Source of the DNA: Trichomonas vaginalis G3
Taxonomy: Eukaryota; Parabasalia; Trichomonadida; Trichomonadidae
Direction of reading: 5' to 3'
Assembly (NCBI RefSeq): GCF_026262505.1
Contig: NC_067203.1
Span: 5,890,001 to 5,954,000 of the forward strand
DNA length: 64,000 nucleotides
Shown here: positions 10,401 to 18,862 of the stretch, in pieces
Layout: every line of letters begins with the position of its first letter
Numbering within the stretch: position 1 is the first letter of the stretch
The notes under the pieces: model-generated
The model's input: only the letters and a program-made list of their open reading frames with translations
Told to the model about the DNA's origin: nothing
Databases searched by the model: none
Position numbers and translations under genes: made by a program

Positions 10401-11373
10401 AGTAAAACAGATCCCTCACAGACAATTGTTCAGAGTCCCTCATCCCTACAAATCCTCCATAATTAAGAAATCTTCCATAGAACCAACGGTTTCCATAAAT
10501 ATAAACAACCGATTGATCAGAACTGTCTACACCATTCTCGAAGATATATCCACATTTAAGTTCTGCGCGTTGTTGGATTCCGGTAGACTAATACAATTCA
10601 ACGTCAGTCTTGAAGACCACCTTGTTTTGTCTCAGCCGGAAGTAATAGGAACTGTTGGCGATGCCAGTTTCAAGATCTTCGACTCCTACGAAGATTATTT
10701 TGTAGCAGCTTCTCCGGAAAAGCAGACAATCGTAACTGTGAAGCACAAGAAGATTTCGGAGCCCATGAATTTCGCATTCGATACGCCATTGGTCGTTTGC
10801 AGCGAAGGACATGTTATATTTTGTCCAAATCGAGCAACTTTATCCGAATTTTCATTCGATGGAGACTTGATTCCTTTCGTTCTCTGCAGAGTAAGAAGTA
10901 ACATCGTTTGCTGTGCGATTGAGCCAAGATTTAAGTTATTTGCTGTCGCATTAGCGAATAATACTGTTGTTTCTTATGATTTGAGGACAAAAAGGAAGGT
11001 AAATAGTTTCTGTGTTGGCGAAACAGTTCTCAAAGTGTTGATAACGAAAAGTCATGGATTTATTGTTGTCGAAACACTGAAAGACATTGTTATTTTGTCT
11101 AGAGATGCAGAGTACATAAAGAGATCTCCAATTCCTGCAGAAATAATGGCGTGGTGGAAGTTTACTTCGCCTGATGGATTCGATTTCGTTGTTTTCCAAG
11201 ACACAGAAAACAAAATTGGTTATTTCGAAGTTTTTTATCCTGACACTGTTACAAGGTTCTTTGAAACAAGATCTAGGGTTATTTGGGCTAATTATGACTT
11301 CCCTACTGAAAGATTTGTTATTATTACTCATGATGGATTGATTCACTTCGCAAACATTCGAATTGTTCAATGA
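4435..11373 (+). CDS. BEACH / WD40 giant protein (neurobeachin-LYST family)
   Basis: The protein has 2312 residues. A long helical N-terminal half is followed by a concanavalin-A/laminin-G-like region (about 865-1012), a PH-BEACH-like region (about 1735-1825), a BEACH domain (about 1840-1985) and a C-terminal WD40-like part (about 2020-2312). BEACH signatures include SNFEYIVKMN, GRSFNDPFLYPIFP, PDFFYFPDV and WIDSIFG. Such proteins act in membrane traffic, lysosome size control and fission or fusion events. The BEACH domain here is short, about 150 residues against roughly 280, because the central block with the usual HYGSHYS motif is absent. The first ATG is at 4435; the same frame extends back 4 codons without an ATG. 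The family is expanded in trichomonads. Confidence 0.88.
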   Translation: MQEEVFPPISRSRSTPKIHPLEDFFELRAEIENIDPQFDNYIQNSVIRYIPILDKHKRTQFEVLIQQENRLKSIFNKFNMISSEEERHFIDLPQFIINSKYSSKFYTLVISYYIFLLSIERELPRQDSYKLFLLDVFESHNQYPRNLTSYEFYVLKKLIKGSFYQIEKEYDYVLLESFMKYITKLQSISFTIVRPLYSYFKVIRHSHHKKLIEELKLFLLHLCLRKDESVVTTDGSYVISIISNDLAELDAISLQILAHLTHCTSLNNIILDAFMSIPLPLFTMITRHYEFLDSQYKEPEYPKEIPPVIYNLNGFSFMEKKRSEFNNGFNNPKFNLIATKSDITTYLPKHIKEACLKIASCFQDVDSKYNVHFVKSLVKILETSKGTFFHVEMCTVFLYILLLVASVYPSKITLRLFLDTALFNPAITVFDKNNKNDQIMTLRNTYFELLYKCVPNEVSYVLERCKGYPLLFAEVILRIYEDIEKYDILRFVKEAALNNIIQTAHHLLQIYDENVDIFEARQIIFIFMSYLIESPQSALACFSTRCFTDGFLWFVYEEDITTTIIRLIRDGISILPFSHTLEMTVSYISLLFKSFKRYIETDNRYLILAEELATNIVYALRVNSALATLFEPNLHHFLLLIQKIKSEKIIDASFYFIDLLSHSQKNYSINITALRDFTKAIKNTYGDNPPYSVFKHLHSLLSGQYSKLDDLQFIIRENSAIPLMISCFGCSNLFPKILKEFRNLCEFSFYNKTACHNGDLDYILLKFVSKRKSRAIVSYKSVDIEISIDLSLVEELIFPLLVLISSQRSNASIATLYMKLMIRDIDDTSILTCQTVSMILQNCFSKPRPYIPIGTIHPIFTVSNIPIRGIEEGFTIYFRCYVDLQSLELTKSVLNLIKLVDQTDTKLTFYIEGKTVNASFETNDAIANVILVPQVPNNWFDLAVSCSYIYDSEGFQSIAMVPYLNGTPDVQFDLGSQSFEEENLTLVIGGSDGGDRSLITQNLGSIGDIKIYTRSYQAYEIVNLLHAQRDKTSELFTTEMMSLDSQKYEYALPFENSPNAYIRFVSNDAMPHDFLWCAADYGIVNDLVIFFRENPKNCPENFPGFLFDIMTLIFMYSEKSQSSFSGTTDIQRFLFSNPHVLSSNTFFCTVSILKSLTIQKLIVEWLTKIVLNMWIWIQAPHEDLYRIVYFLSHFMSKQFFDIFSSISILSILCDQFYLLFCFQNEEDFLKGNSSILVPENQKADMFAHVISKMPTETLFKCREQFFGMICNLIPYKCDRFDIQTIVMHLFSAKDIYTKLFFMKFMNCIPDMILKSYNERMNTVTRLKEYLTSTNVEVVTTTIILILRLCPDFLQMLSLSIVSIVKNVPIDQLYLQLIDYIFYYPFLIQVVCLIAIRLDNNLKRKCVEVFDAFLTNSEDYSGFVSKNWFVWPLMFAFGTSIDEQAVIGTLIGKILPFSNDFDDDLISILAVYNALESFSRSKIEFVGVSIIQNILSSPKFKSNISLIADTIFMHGKTNNLNITLSEEFSCSIFHENVDFADNFDKDRYQVMIEDIKTPDSFLNFLEKDAKNLNNIFIIRTNESGKWIDKQKAMLINSYLLENNLQLHNLYIEYFLRRSTKEINCEDILKQDMFNDAMITNYNQKYQESISQISTWLSSLLNDVTAFKEISTLAGDFALISNTRIEIDIQEVVNFTFMPPKAEIMLVKDRTSCFCLCPMKLKRKIHNPKKYFDLTEEGQVLYQHSCNLIKLNSTTLYMFQLFTNEIHLISSDKEKTIQNGDIYMVLTRRFDNRETGIEIYLENGRSYLIDFVNDEHPTCINAFMQAKTPKMQILQRMVSGETFARMHATQRWQQGFMSNFEYIVKMNILSGRSFNDPFLYPIFPSLLSDLNNLHAIQDFTNIKKWLPPLLDRTILPRDPSKPLSSLEETLTTNKFVAPDFFYFPDVIDNDNELPKWSSSKFEFVYKLRKLLESDFITKMLPTWIDSIFGLRVKQIPHRQLFRVPHPYKSSIIKKSSIEPTVSININNRLIRTVYTILEDISTFKFCALLDSGRLIQFNVSLEDHLVLSQPEVIGTVGDASFKIFDSYEDYFVAASPEKQTIVTVKHKKISEPMNFAFDTPLVVCSEGHVIFCPNRATLSEFSFDGDLIPFVLCRVRSNIVCCAIEPRFKLFAVALANNTVVSYDLRTKRKVNSFCVGETVLKVLITKSHGFIVVETLKDIVILSRDAEYIKRSPIPAEIMAWWKFTSPDGFDFVVFQDTENKIGYFEVFYPDTVTRFFETRSRVIWANYDFPTERFVIITHDGLIHFANIRIVQ

Positions 11374-11884
11374 TTTTTTTTTATTTTTTCTTTTGTTTTT
11401 GTTTTGTTTTTTTTATTTATATAGATAGTTATAAAGGATATTATTTGTTTATCATGAAAAAAAGTAGAATGAATGTTTATATTCTTTGTGTCTGGATCCC
11501 GAAACAAATGTTAAACTAGGTTTTATATTCTTCGTGTCTTGCATCCTAAGCAATGAGATCAAATGATATTTATTCAAATATTTATCAAGAGGAGTTACAG
11601 TATCGAAATATATTGTTTTGCTTTTACTCCATCATTGAATTATCGGTTGCAGAATGAAATGGTTATTACATTAATATGTAAACATTGCAATATAAGAATA
11701 TTTAATGTTGATATACTAAAATTAACAATATTACAGTTTAGTAACAGCTGAAATTCTTAGTTCAATGTTCTCATGTACAACTCCAGACTTTTTAGCTGTT
11801 TAATCATGTATAAATCAGATATCAATAACATTACAAATAAACATAATTACATTTTATTACAATTCATAATTGATAGTATATTTC
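11374..11884. other. Intergenic region with a small ankyrin remnant
   Basis: Mostly AT-rich sequence. Bases 11577-11602 nearly repeat the TCAAGAGGAGTTAC stretch of the neighbouring ankyrin gene (near 11946) and on the minus strand read TVTPLDK, so this is probably a leftover of a duplicated ankyrin 3' end. Nothing else is recognisable. Confidence 0.45.
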
Positions 11885-13003
11885 TTATTTATAGAATGGA
11901 TAAAGGAATTTGATTACTTGGAAGTGTCTGTTTTCCTTTGCTTTATCAAGAGGAGTTACTGTATATGCATTGTTTGATTTCGGATCTATTCCATGTTCTA
12001 CCAAGAATTTACTTAATTCAAGAAATCCATTCTCTGCTGCCTTATGTAATAAGGTATCTTCCATATTATTTCTACATTGAATATCTGCACCATTCTTAAG
12101 AAATTCTTCAATAATGTTAAGAAATCCGTTTTCTGCTGCAAAAAACAAAGATTTTCCATATTCAACTTTGGAATTCTGCAAAATATATCTAACAATTTCT
12201 ATGTGACCTAAATGACATGCCTCTTCAAGCACTTCTGTCGTAATTTTATGTCCTTTTTGCAACAAATAACAAAATGAAATTGTATTATAAGAATGGATGG
12301 AGAGTTCTAGCGTAAATTCATCATCAACTACTTTGCTTTGTAATAACTCATTGGTAACTTCATTATTATGACTTTGTATTGCACAAATTAAACAATCTTG
12401 AATTGAAACGTTTTTGGACTTAAGAGTAGCAATAATATTAGCATTTCCGCCTTTAACAGCTAAATATGGAGTATCTTCTGTAATTTCACAGCCATTTTGA
12501 AGTAAATAATGGAAACATTTTTCTGAGCCTAAAAAAGCGGCCAAATCTAATAACGTTAACTCATATAGATCATACTCAATAAGTTCTTCTTTCAAATTAA
12601 CTTTGGATTTTTGTTTTAATAGAGATTCTGAATCATCCTTTAAAATTATGTCTCCAATAGTGTCCAAATCAAAAATATTCTCATATTTTTCGATGGGTAA
12701 ATCTTGTAGTGGACGATAGTTTTTAAGAATACCACGTTTTTTAAGATAATCTGAAAATTTCGTTGGTGGAAATTCGATTATTGATATGTTTAGAGCTGAA
12801 ATTAAATCAGCATATAGTTTATAGTTATATGGCTTGCATGCTGATACTTGAGATATTGTTGTAACAAGAAATAACGAATCTAAATTAGGTAATGATTTGA
12901 GAAATTGTAGTTTTTCATCAAAATTATATTTATTTAGAGAAAAACAAACTTCTTCGATGATTGCTGCTGTCTTGAGGGAAGGGAAAACTAGATCAATATT
13001 CAT
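11885..13003 (-). CDS. Divergent DUF3447-like ankyrin protein
   Basis: The protein has 372 residues. The N-terminal 140 residues match the DUF3447-type helical lead of trichomonad ankyrin proteins. From about 150 onward there are degenerate ankyrin units, with better ones near the end (TLLHKAAENGFLELSKFLVE, then TVTPLDKAKENRHFQVIKFL). Unlike the other two large ankyrin genes in the window, its repeats are diverged from one another, so this copy is older. It probably mediates protein binding; no partner is known. The ATG at 13003 has a TCATT initiator 14 bases upstream. Confidence 0.8.
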   Translation of the reverse strand: MNIDLVFPSLKTAAIIEEVCFSLNKYNFDEKLQFLKSLPNLDSLFLVTTISQVSACKPYNYKLYADLISALNISIIEFPPTKFSDYLKKRGILKNYRPLQDLPIEKYENIFDLDTIGDIILKDDSESLLKQKSKVNLKEELIEYDLYELTLLDLAAFLGSEKCFHYLLQNGCEITEDTPYLAVKGGNANIIATLKSKNVSIQDCLICAIQSHNNEVTNELLQSKVVDDEFTLELSIHSYNTISFCYLLQKGHKITTEVLEEACHLGHIEIVRYILQNSKVEYGKSLFFAAENGFLNIIEEFLKNGADIQCRNNMEDTLLHKAAENGFLELSKFLVEHGIDPKSNNAYTVTPLDKAKENRHFQVIKFLYPFYK

Positions 13004-13014
13004 TCTTTAAAATA

Positions 13015-13019
13015 AATGA
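13015..13019 (-). promoter_or_regulatory. Initiator (TCATT) of the divergent ankyrin gene
   Basis: TCATT on the minus strand puts +1 at base 13017, giving a 14-base leader to the ATG at 13003. Confidence 0.6.
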
Positions 13020-13194
13020 ATAAACAACACTGAAGAATCTTATTTAACAAACAAAAAGAGGCCAAAGCATGATATTTTCAAGCAATTTTGTAAACATTTA
13101 TTTTATTATATCCTCAAATCAGCTTCTTTTATTATGAGAAATCAAACAGATACATGTTTTCTTGCATGCTCTCCATTTGCCTTATTTAAATTTG

Positions 13195-13455
13195 GTCTTT
13201 ATCATCCAGAACCCAACAAAGCGCCAGATCCCAGTTTGGATGCTCAAACGTCGTTTCAACCGCGCTACAGGCCAAAACACTCATTGGGTTGCTACAGATC
13301 TCGGCGCTAACATCCATGCTGAAATCGAACACATGAAGAAGATGCGTATGAAACGTGGTATCCGCCACGGTCTTGGCCTTAAAGTCTGTGGTCAATGCAC
13401 AAAGTCTATTGGCCGTCGTGGTGGCGCTCTTGGTGTTGAACGCAAGAAAGATTAA
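13195..13455 (+). pseudogene. 5'-truncated 40S ribosomal protein S18 (uS13) fragment
   Basis: From about 13195 the frame reads like the C-terminal half of eukaryotic S18 (uS13): IIQNPTKRQIPVWMLKRR, then the RGIRHGLGLKVCGQ and TGRRG-like SIGRRGGALGV signatures, ending in a lysine-rich tail. The first 80 or so residues of the family are missing. There is no ATG in frame before the conserved part; the first one falls inside it. I see no ACTAAC-type 3' splice signal that would bring in an upstream exon. The stop TAA overlaps TAAA, the trichomonad poly(A)-type signal, so the 3' end looks intact. Most likely a truncated duplicate of a functional gene elsewhere; an assembly break is also possible. 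Confidence 0.75.
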
Positions 13456-13594
13456 ACTCTTTTTATTCGATAGAATTAAAACTTACTTTTTACTACTTTT
13501 TATATCAAACAAACAAGATATTTCAAGAAATATGGCCTTATACAAGGACAAAGAAAGTAAAATTTTGTTATGGATCCAAAATTCATTATTGAGT

Positions 13595-14389
13595 TTACAT
13601 TTGATCAACTATTAAAAAGACAACAAACCCTATTAGGAGTATTACAAAAATTACAAATATAGTAGGGCCAGAAATAAGAAGTTTCTTCTTATTCGTTTCT
13701 CTGTAACCTGTAACGAAGGCCTGTGGTGGTGTAATGTAATCGTATGGATACGCCGTAAAGTTTGTGAATGTAAAATTCAAATTTGTACTTGACGATTTGA
13801 AATTATAACTACCAAGTTGTAGAGAAGATACATTTGGATTTAGATACGCAAATGTTAACTGTCGCTTGCAATCTATGCCAAGAGAATCTGTAATTTGTGT
13901 ATGATAAGGACAATAGATTTGAGTAATGTCTTTTCCATATATTTTGATAGGATATTTGAGAAGTAACGATCTAGAAACGCTTGATTTCTCTGGATTTGCT
14001 AGATTTTGGTTTAAATTAAAATCTGAGTTCAAAACTACTCTTCCGGTCGAATCTGTCACTTGTAATTTAAAGTCATAACCCCAAAGATTATGGAAAAGAT
14101 ACAAGTCAACATTGCCTTTATATTCAGACAAAAAAGCTGTCGAAAATGTGAAAGATGTGTTTTTATGATTTTGAATCCAGCTCTGTGGTAACCCATACAG
14201 TATGTCATATGGAGAATCAGGGTCTGGGTAAAGCGGAATTGAAATTAAAAAAGGAATTTGTTCGAAATATTCTTTCTTTGAACCAACAATCCAGAGAGTT
14301 GCTCCAGTGACAAAAATTATTACATCTATAAAGAAAATAATAACATAAATACAAACTTGACATAATGGACTGTTACTATCATCATCCAT
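13595..14389 (-). CDS. Two-pass membrane protein of unknown function
   Basis: The protein has 264 residues from the first ATG at 14389; the frame stays open further upstream but without an ATG. A hydrophobic segment near residues 10-35 and another at the extreme C-terminus (SGPTIFVIFVILLIGFVVFL) flank a domain of about 190 residues. That domain has several N-glycosylation sequons and four cysteines, so it probably faces outward or into the ER lumen. The topology resembles CDC50-type flippase subunits, but I see no CDC50 sequence signature and do not assign it. A TCATA initiator-like site lies about 36 bases upstream. Confidence 0.6.
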   Translation of the reverse strand: MDDDSNSPLCQVCIYVIIFFIDVIIFVTGATLWIVGSKKEYFEQIPFLISIPLYPDPDSPYDILYGLPQSWIQNHKNTSFTFSTAFLSEYKGNVDLYLFHNLWGYDFKLQVTDSTGRVVLNSDFNLNQNLANPEKSSVSRSLLLKYPIKIYGKDITQIYCPYHTQITDSLGIDCKRQLTFAYLNPNVSSLQLGSYNFKSSSTNLNFTFTNFTAYPYDYITPPQAFVTGYRETNKKKLLISGPTIFVIFVILLIGFVVFLIVDQM

Positions 14390-15031
14390 GAGAATATGTA
14401 AACTTCTCAAAATTGAGGGATTTATGATTTGAATTATTGACGTTAGAAAAAATAAACTACATTGCTGACCTATCAAAATTTCAATAGTTTACATCATAAT
14501 GATGGAATATGCGAGTTTAGGGGTACACAACAAAAACTTCATAACATTCAGCTTAAAATATCAAGGATAGGGCACCATTATAGTTCATTAGCGCTTTTTT
14601 TTGTTTGAGAATTTTTTGATTTTCATACTTTTATTTTTTCTTGGTTTATTGGAACAGGAAACACTTACTTGTATCAAATAGGAATAGAATTTAACTCAAG
14701 AAAAATAGAAGAAAAACATTTGGCCATACAATGCCTTGCTCTAGTATTGTGATTTTTATTGTTGTTTTGTTGAATAAATGAAGAAAGTTTTCGCAGTCGC
14801 CAAAGCTTGTCCTGTCAAAAACTATTAATTGTATGACTTCCATCAAAAAATCAATCTTTTTAAACGCAGTTTATATAAAACAGTGTGAATCACAACAGAC
14901 GAAATCAAGGATAACATTCAACATAGTTTCAGAAATAATGTATGTAAAATTAATAATAATAAAATATTTATTTGATAAAACATAAGAATAAAATTATAAT
15001 ATATAAATATATAAATTATAAATGTTTTTTC
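14390..15031. other. Intergenic, no gene seen
   Basis: AT-rich spacer upstream of the two-pass membrane protein gene and downstream of the Hsp110-like gene. I see no coding or RNA feature. Confidence 0.5.
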
Positions 15032-18000
15032 TTAGAAGAAGAATGGGCTTCCACCACCCCAGAATGGATCATTTGACTGGTTCTGTGGTTGCCAGAAGTC
15101 AAATCCTGGTCCAGCACGTCTTCTATTCAACTGAGCTCTTCTCTGTCTTTCCTGCATTTCTCTCAACCTTTCAGCTTCTTGTCTCTGCTGTTCTCTGTAT
15201 CTTCTTTCTTCTTCCTGAAGTCTCCTTCTCTTCTCAGCGAGTGCTCTTTCTTCAGCTTCTTGCTGCTGTCTGCGGCGTTCGAACTCTTGTTGTCTTGCCA
15301 ATTGTTGCTGGCGATACAACTCGTAAGGATCCTGTGCTTGTTGTTGACGACGTCTTGCAGATTGTGGCATCTGATAAGAGTCATCATCATCATCATCTTG
15401 ATAATCATTTCCATAACCATCATCATCGTCATAATAATTCTGTCTTCTCAAGTCATTTCTACGGCTTTGTTGTGGATAATACCTCTGTTGCTGTGGCTGC
15501 ATTCTCTGCTGTTGTTGTCTCTTTCTTTGTGGAGCTCCAAACAATGCAGCAAGTGGATCCATTCCGTAATCATTATAACCGTAATTATCATCATTATCTT
15601 CATCATCATAAAACTGTTGTTGCAAAGGAGATTGTTGTCTTCTTCTCTGTTGTTGTTGTTGTTGTTGTGGCTGGGATTTTTGTTGAGGAGCTCTACGACC
15701 AACGATATTTCCAAATCTGTCGTAATAATAATCTTCAGGGTTATCAACATAATCAGAAGTTTGTTTCTGTTGTTTTGGCTTTTGTTTCTTTATCTGTTTC
15801 TTTGGTTGTTGTCTTGGAACTGTTCCGTAAATTGGTCTTCCCCAGAAATCTCTTCCAATTATTGTTGGCTGTTGATTTTGTTCTTCCTCTTCTTCTTCCT
15901 CTTCATCATTGTTTTCTTCGTTTGAGCCACTTGACTCTGATTCAGGCTGTTCTATCTTTGTAGGAACAGCTTGTGGTTGTGGCCTTGGTTTAAGAGGTAA
16001 TCTCTCGAGAGTATCTTTTCTCTTTTCGAGTCCTTCCATTTTATCAATGAAATCTTTGGAAGAAAACGTTGGATCAACGTACAAAGGAGAGTTCATTGCT
16101 TTATCTAATTCTTCTAAATAATCCTGTAAATCTTTCTGCAATTTCTCTTTCTCGCCATGATCAACACGATCTGCATCAGTCTTTACAAGGTCCAAACATG
16201 TATTTGCTCTATCTTTAAGAGGTGCCATGTCTTCAAACAATTTCTTATATTTGTTTGCTCTTTCTTTGACAGGTTCAAGTGTTTTCTTGATTGTATCGAG
16301 CCTTGTATTGTATTCTTCGATAGGAAGACGGTCGAATTCATTCTCCGTGAACCAATCATGGATATCTTGTACGTCTTTCTTGAATTTGGTGAGTTCTGAT
16401 GGTTCAAAAGAGTTTGGAAAATCTCTGTTGATTCCATTTTCTGCTTCGAAGATCATTGACTCTAAATCATTTCTTGCGTTATCAATCTGTTTCTCTTTGT
16501 TGTCTTTCTCAGTCATTTCTTCTTCAAGCTTGGAATACAAGTCAAGATTTTCTGATGAAATGTCACCATTTATCGTAAAAGTGACAGATGGTACCACATT
16601 TTCTGAGTTATCCCCTGAAATCTTTGCTTCTTTGAATTCCAGCATTGAAGATTCATTTAATGCTACAGTGATATCGACATCAGCCCTCTTTCCATCGAGA
16701 TTTACATCGATTGTTCCGATCTGGCAGCATTCTGTGAAGACTTTGATAGAAGATTTGTCTTCTACAGAGATTTTGAAGGTCTTTGTTGAAGGAATCTGCG
16801 AAAACTGAGGGAATAATTGTTCAGTCTTTGTCTCTCCGTTAACTGTGTACTCGGATTTGACTTCGAATGGAGTAACATCGTAAACTTCGAGATCTTTGTA
16901 TTCTCCTGTTAATTTCTGGGCAATGTAGCCACTTCCGATGGCGAAACATTCATCTAAATTCAATGTTTGTGTAAATTCTTTTCCAAGTGTTTCAACAATC
17001 TTATCTTTGACAGCTGCAACACGGGCACCACCGCCAAGGGCTTCTATGACATTTAAGTCTTCTTTCTTGATGTTTGCTTGCTCTAAAGCTTTGTTAATTG
17101 TATCTGGAATACGATCAACAAGTTCTGTAATTCTTGCGTTGAAATCTTCGCGCTTGATGACAAATGTAACATCGATATCGTTCATAAGTGATGGAACATC
17201 GAACTGAACGGCTGGATTTACTGATAATGTCTTCTTAACTTTTTCAGCAGCTGCTTGGAATCTTAACCATGAGCGTGGGTTATCACGTGGGTTAATCTTG
17301 TATTTCTCTTGTGTCTTCTCAAGAAGATATGGTAAAAAGGCCGCAGTGAAAATTTGGCCGCCAAGATGCTGATCGGAAGCAGAGCTGACTATTTTGACAT
17401 AGTCCTTCTTGATAAGAGCAATGGCGACGTTCATGGAGTAATCTCCCATATCTATGAGTAATAATGGGACTGGATCTGCATCTTTGGCTGGTAATCTTTC
17501 TGGATGGGTCTTGACGTATGTAACTGCAGCAGCTGTTGTGGAATTTACGAGCGAAAGGCAATCAATTTTTCCAATTTTAACAGCGTTAAGTAATGTTCTA
17601 CGATGATAGTCAGTCCACCATGGAGAAACAGAAACAACAGCCTTGGAGACATTAGAATTGGCTGTTTTGGCAATTTGAATAAGATCTTTAAGTAAATAAG
17701 CGATGCATTGCTCTGGCTTAAGAATAATTTCTGTGTCTTTGTACTCTACAGATATTCCTGTAAAGCCATCGTCTAATTTAACTAATTTGAATGTAATTAA
17801 TTTTTCTAATTTTTCACGATCCTCTGAATCGTATTTTAACCCTATTAAATGCTTGAGATTTGTTATTGTTGATTTATAAAACTCTGATTGATGCTGAAAG
17901 CTAAGCTCTCCAGCGTAACGCCGTTCATTTGAATATGTTACCATTGTTGGCGTTAATCTGTTTGATGATTGATTGGAAACAACATCTACACCATGTGTCG

Positions 18001-18058
18001 AAGGTACTCCGAGCACACAATTTTTATTTCCTATATCGATACCTACAACGCTACTCAT
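15032..18058 (-). CDS. Hsp70-superfamily (Hsp110/Grp170-like) chaperone with Q/R-rich tail
   Basis: The protein has 1008 residues. The N-terminal ATPase domain shows phosphate-1 (GIDIGNKNCVLGV), phosphate-2 (LLLIDMGDYSMNVAI) and adenosine (ALGGGARVAAVK, near residue 338) motifs. A beta region and a long helical lid region follow, to about 700, as in Hsp110, the nucleotide exchange factor and holdase partner of Hsp70. The last 300 residues are unusual: acidic, then rich in Q, R, D and Y, with long Q runs and an aromatic end (DPFWGGGSPFFF). No signal peptide or HDEL is seen, so it is probably cytosolic. The start at 18058 is set by the first ATG and a TCATT initiator 13 bases upstream; the frame upstream lacks an ATG. 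Confidence 0.85.
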   Translation of the reverse strand: MSSVVGIDIGNKNCVLGVPSTHGVDVVSNQSSNRLTPTMVTYSNERRYAGELSFQHQSEFYKSTITNLKHLIGLKYDSEDREKLEKLITFKLVKLDDGFTGISVEYKDTEIILKPEQCIAYLLKDLIQIAKTANSNVSKAVVSVSPWWTDYHRRTLLNAVKIGKIDCLSLVNSTTAAAVTYVKTHPERLPAKDADPVPLLLIDMGDYSMNVAIALIKKDYVKIVSSASDQHLGGQIFTAAFLPYLLEKTQEKYKINPRDNPRSWLRFQAAAEKVKKTLSVNPAVQFDVPSLMNDIDVTFVIKREDFNARITELVDRIPDTINKALEQANIKKEDLNVIEALGGGARVAAVKDKIVETLGKEFTQTLNLDECFAIGSGYIAQKLTGEYKDLEVYDVTPFEVKSEYTVNGETKTEQLFPQFSQIPSTKTFKISVEDKSSIKVFTECCQIGTIDVNLDGKRADVDITVALNESSMLEFKEAKISGDNSENVVPSVTFTINGDISSENLDLYSKLEEEMTEKDNKEKQIDNARNDLESMIFEAENGINRDFPNSFEPSELTKFKKDVQDIHDWFTENEFDRLPIEEYNTRLDTIKKTLEPVKERANKYKKLFEDMAPLKDRANTCLDLVKTDADRVDHGEKEKLQKDLQDYLEELDKAMNSPLYVDPTFSSKDFIDKMEGLEKRKDTLERLPLKPRPQPQAVPTKIEQPESESSGSNEENNDEEEEEEEEQNQQPTIIGRDFWGRPIYGTVPRQQPKKQIKKQKPKQQKQTSDYVDNPEDYYYDRFGNIVGRRAPQQKSQPQQQQQQQRRRQQSPLQQQFYDDEDNDDNYGYNDYGMDPLAALFGAPQRKRQQQQRMQPQQQRYYPQQSRRNDLRRQNYYDDDDGYGNDYQDDDDDDSYQMPQSARRRQQQAQDPYELYRQQQLARQQEFERRRQQQEAEERALAEKRRRLQEEERRYREQQRQEAERLREMQERQRRAQLNRRRAGPGFDFWQPQNQSNDPFWGGGSPFFF

Positions 18059-18068
18059 TCTATGAAAA

Positions 18069-18073
18069 AATGA
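18069..18073 (-). promoter_or_regulatory. Initiator (TCATT) of the Hsp110-like gene
   Basis: TCATT on the minus strand sets +1 at base 18071, 13 bases before the ATG at 18058. AACGATA (bases 18078-18084, on the plus strand) lies just upstream and resembles a Myb recognition element. Confidence 0.6.
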
Positions 18074-18084
18074 ATTCAACGATA

Positions 18085-18862
18085 AAAATAAATTTTAGTA
18101 AATTTCAAAAAGTGTTCGGCCACTTATACAAAAATTTTAAAATTCATCTGAACAATTTGGCAAAAATTATTCATTAATAAAGCATTTTGAATGATTATTA
18201 AAATATGCTGATTGGATGAATTTTATTGAATGATGAAATTGATCGAAACCAAACAAATCATCAAATCAAATCATGAAAAAGAAATACACAACCTTAGATT
18301 AATAAATATGTCAAAGACATTTCACATCATCCTTGTGGTAATTTTATTCTTTATTTTTGATTTCTTTTTGTTAGGGGTATTATCCCCATATTATAATTCT
18401 TTATCACATAAGGATATGTGTATATGAAATAATGATCATTAAATACAATCTCTTCAAAAAGATTTATTCAATGATAAAAATTTTGATTTAATTTTAATGA
18501 TTTTAGTGCTGGGCCTCGCTGGACAATCATTTATAACTCTGCAAGAAGCTTTAGCTACATGGAAATTAACACTTTTACATTTCATACCAAATTGATTAGT
18601 TCTCTCAATAAGAATCGCTGATTCATTCATCACATTTCCGAGAAGATAGCAATGGATACAGTCTGATAAAGAAACAATAGATATGCAATGAAATTATCAA
18701 TCTCGCATCGGATGTTGTCACTTTTTATCGCAAAATTTGCTATCTATTTTTCCCTATTTCCATGATGTTTCCGAACGTCATTCCATGGGGCAATATTATT
18801 TTCAATTTTACAATCTGTGTGTATAGAGAAAGAGTCAATTTTTGTAAACTGTAAGAAAATTA
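18085..18862. other. Intergenic between divergent genes
   Basis: A 65-codon frame at 18230-18427 (+) contains one hydrophobic segment and could encode a tiny membrane protein. It has no similarity I recognise and may be chance. The rest is featureless AT-rich sequence. Confidence 0.35.

Noticed and set aside
13000-13200. Intron joining an upstream exon to the S18 fragment
   Set aside because: No ACTAAC-type 3' splice signal and no upstream text resembling the N-terminal half of S18.
15022-15963. Long plus-strand open frames over the Hsp110-like gene tail
   Set aside because: They are the mirror of the Q/R/D codon runs on the minus strand and give unnatural V/L/F/H-rich protein.
18230-18427. 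65-codon frame with one hydrophobic segment
   Set aside because: No family, no initiator; kept only as a remark in the intergenic entry.
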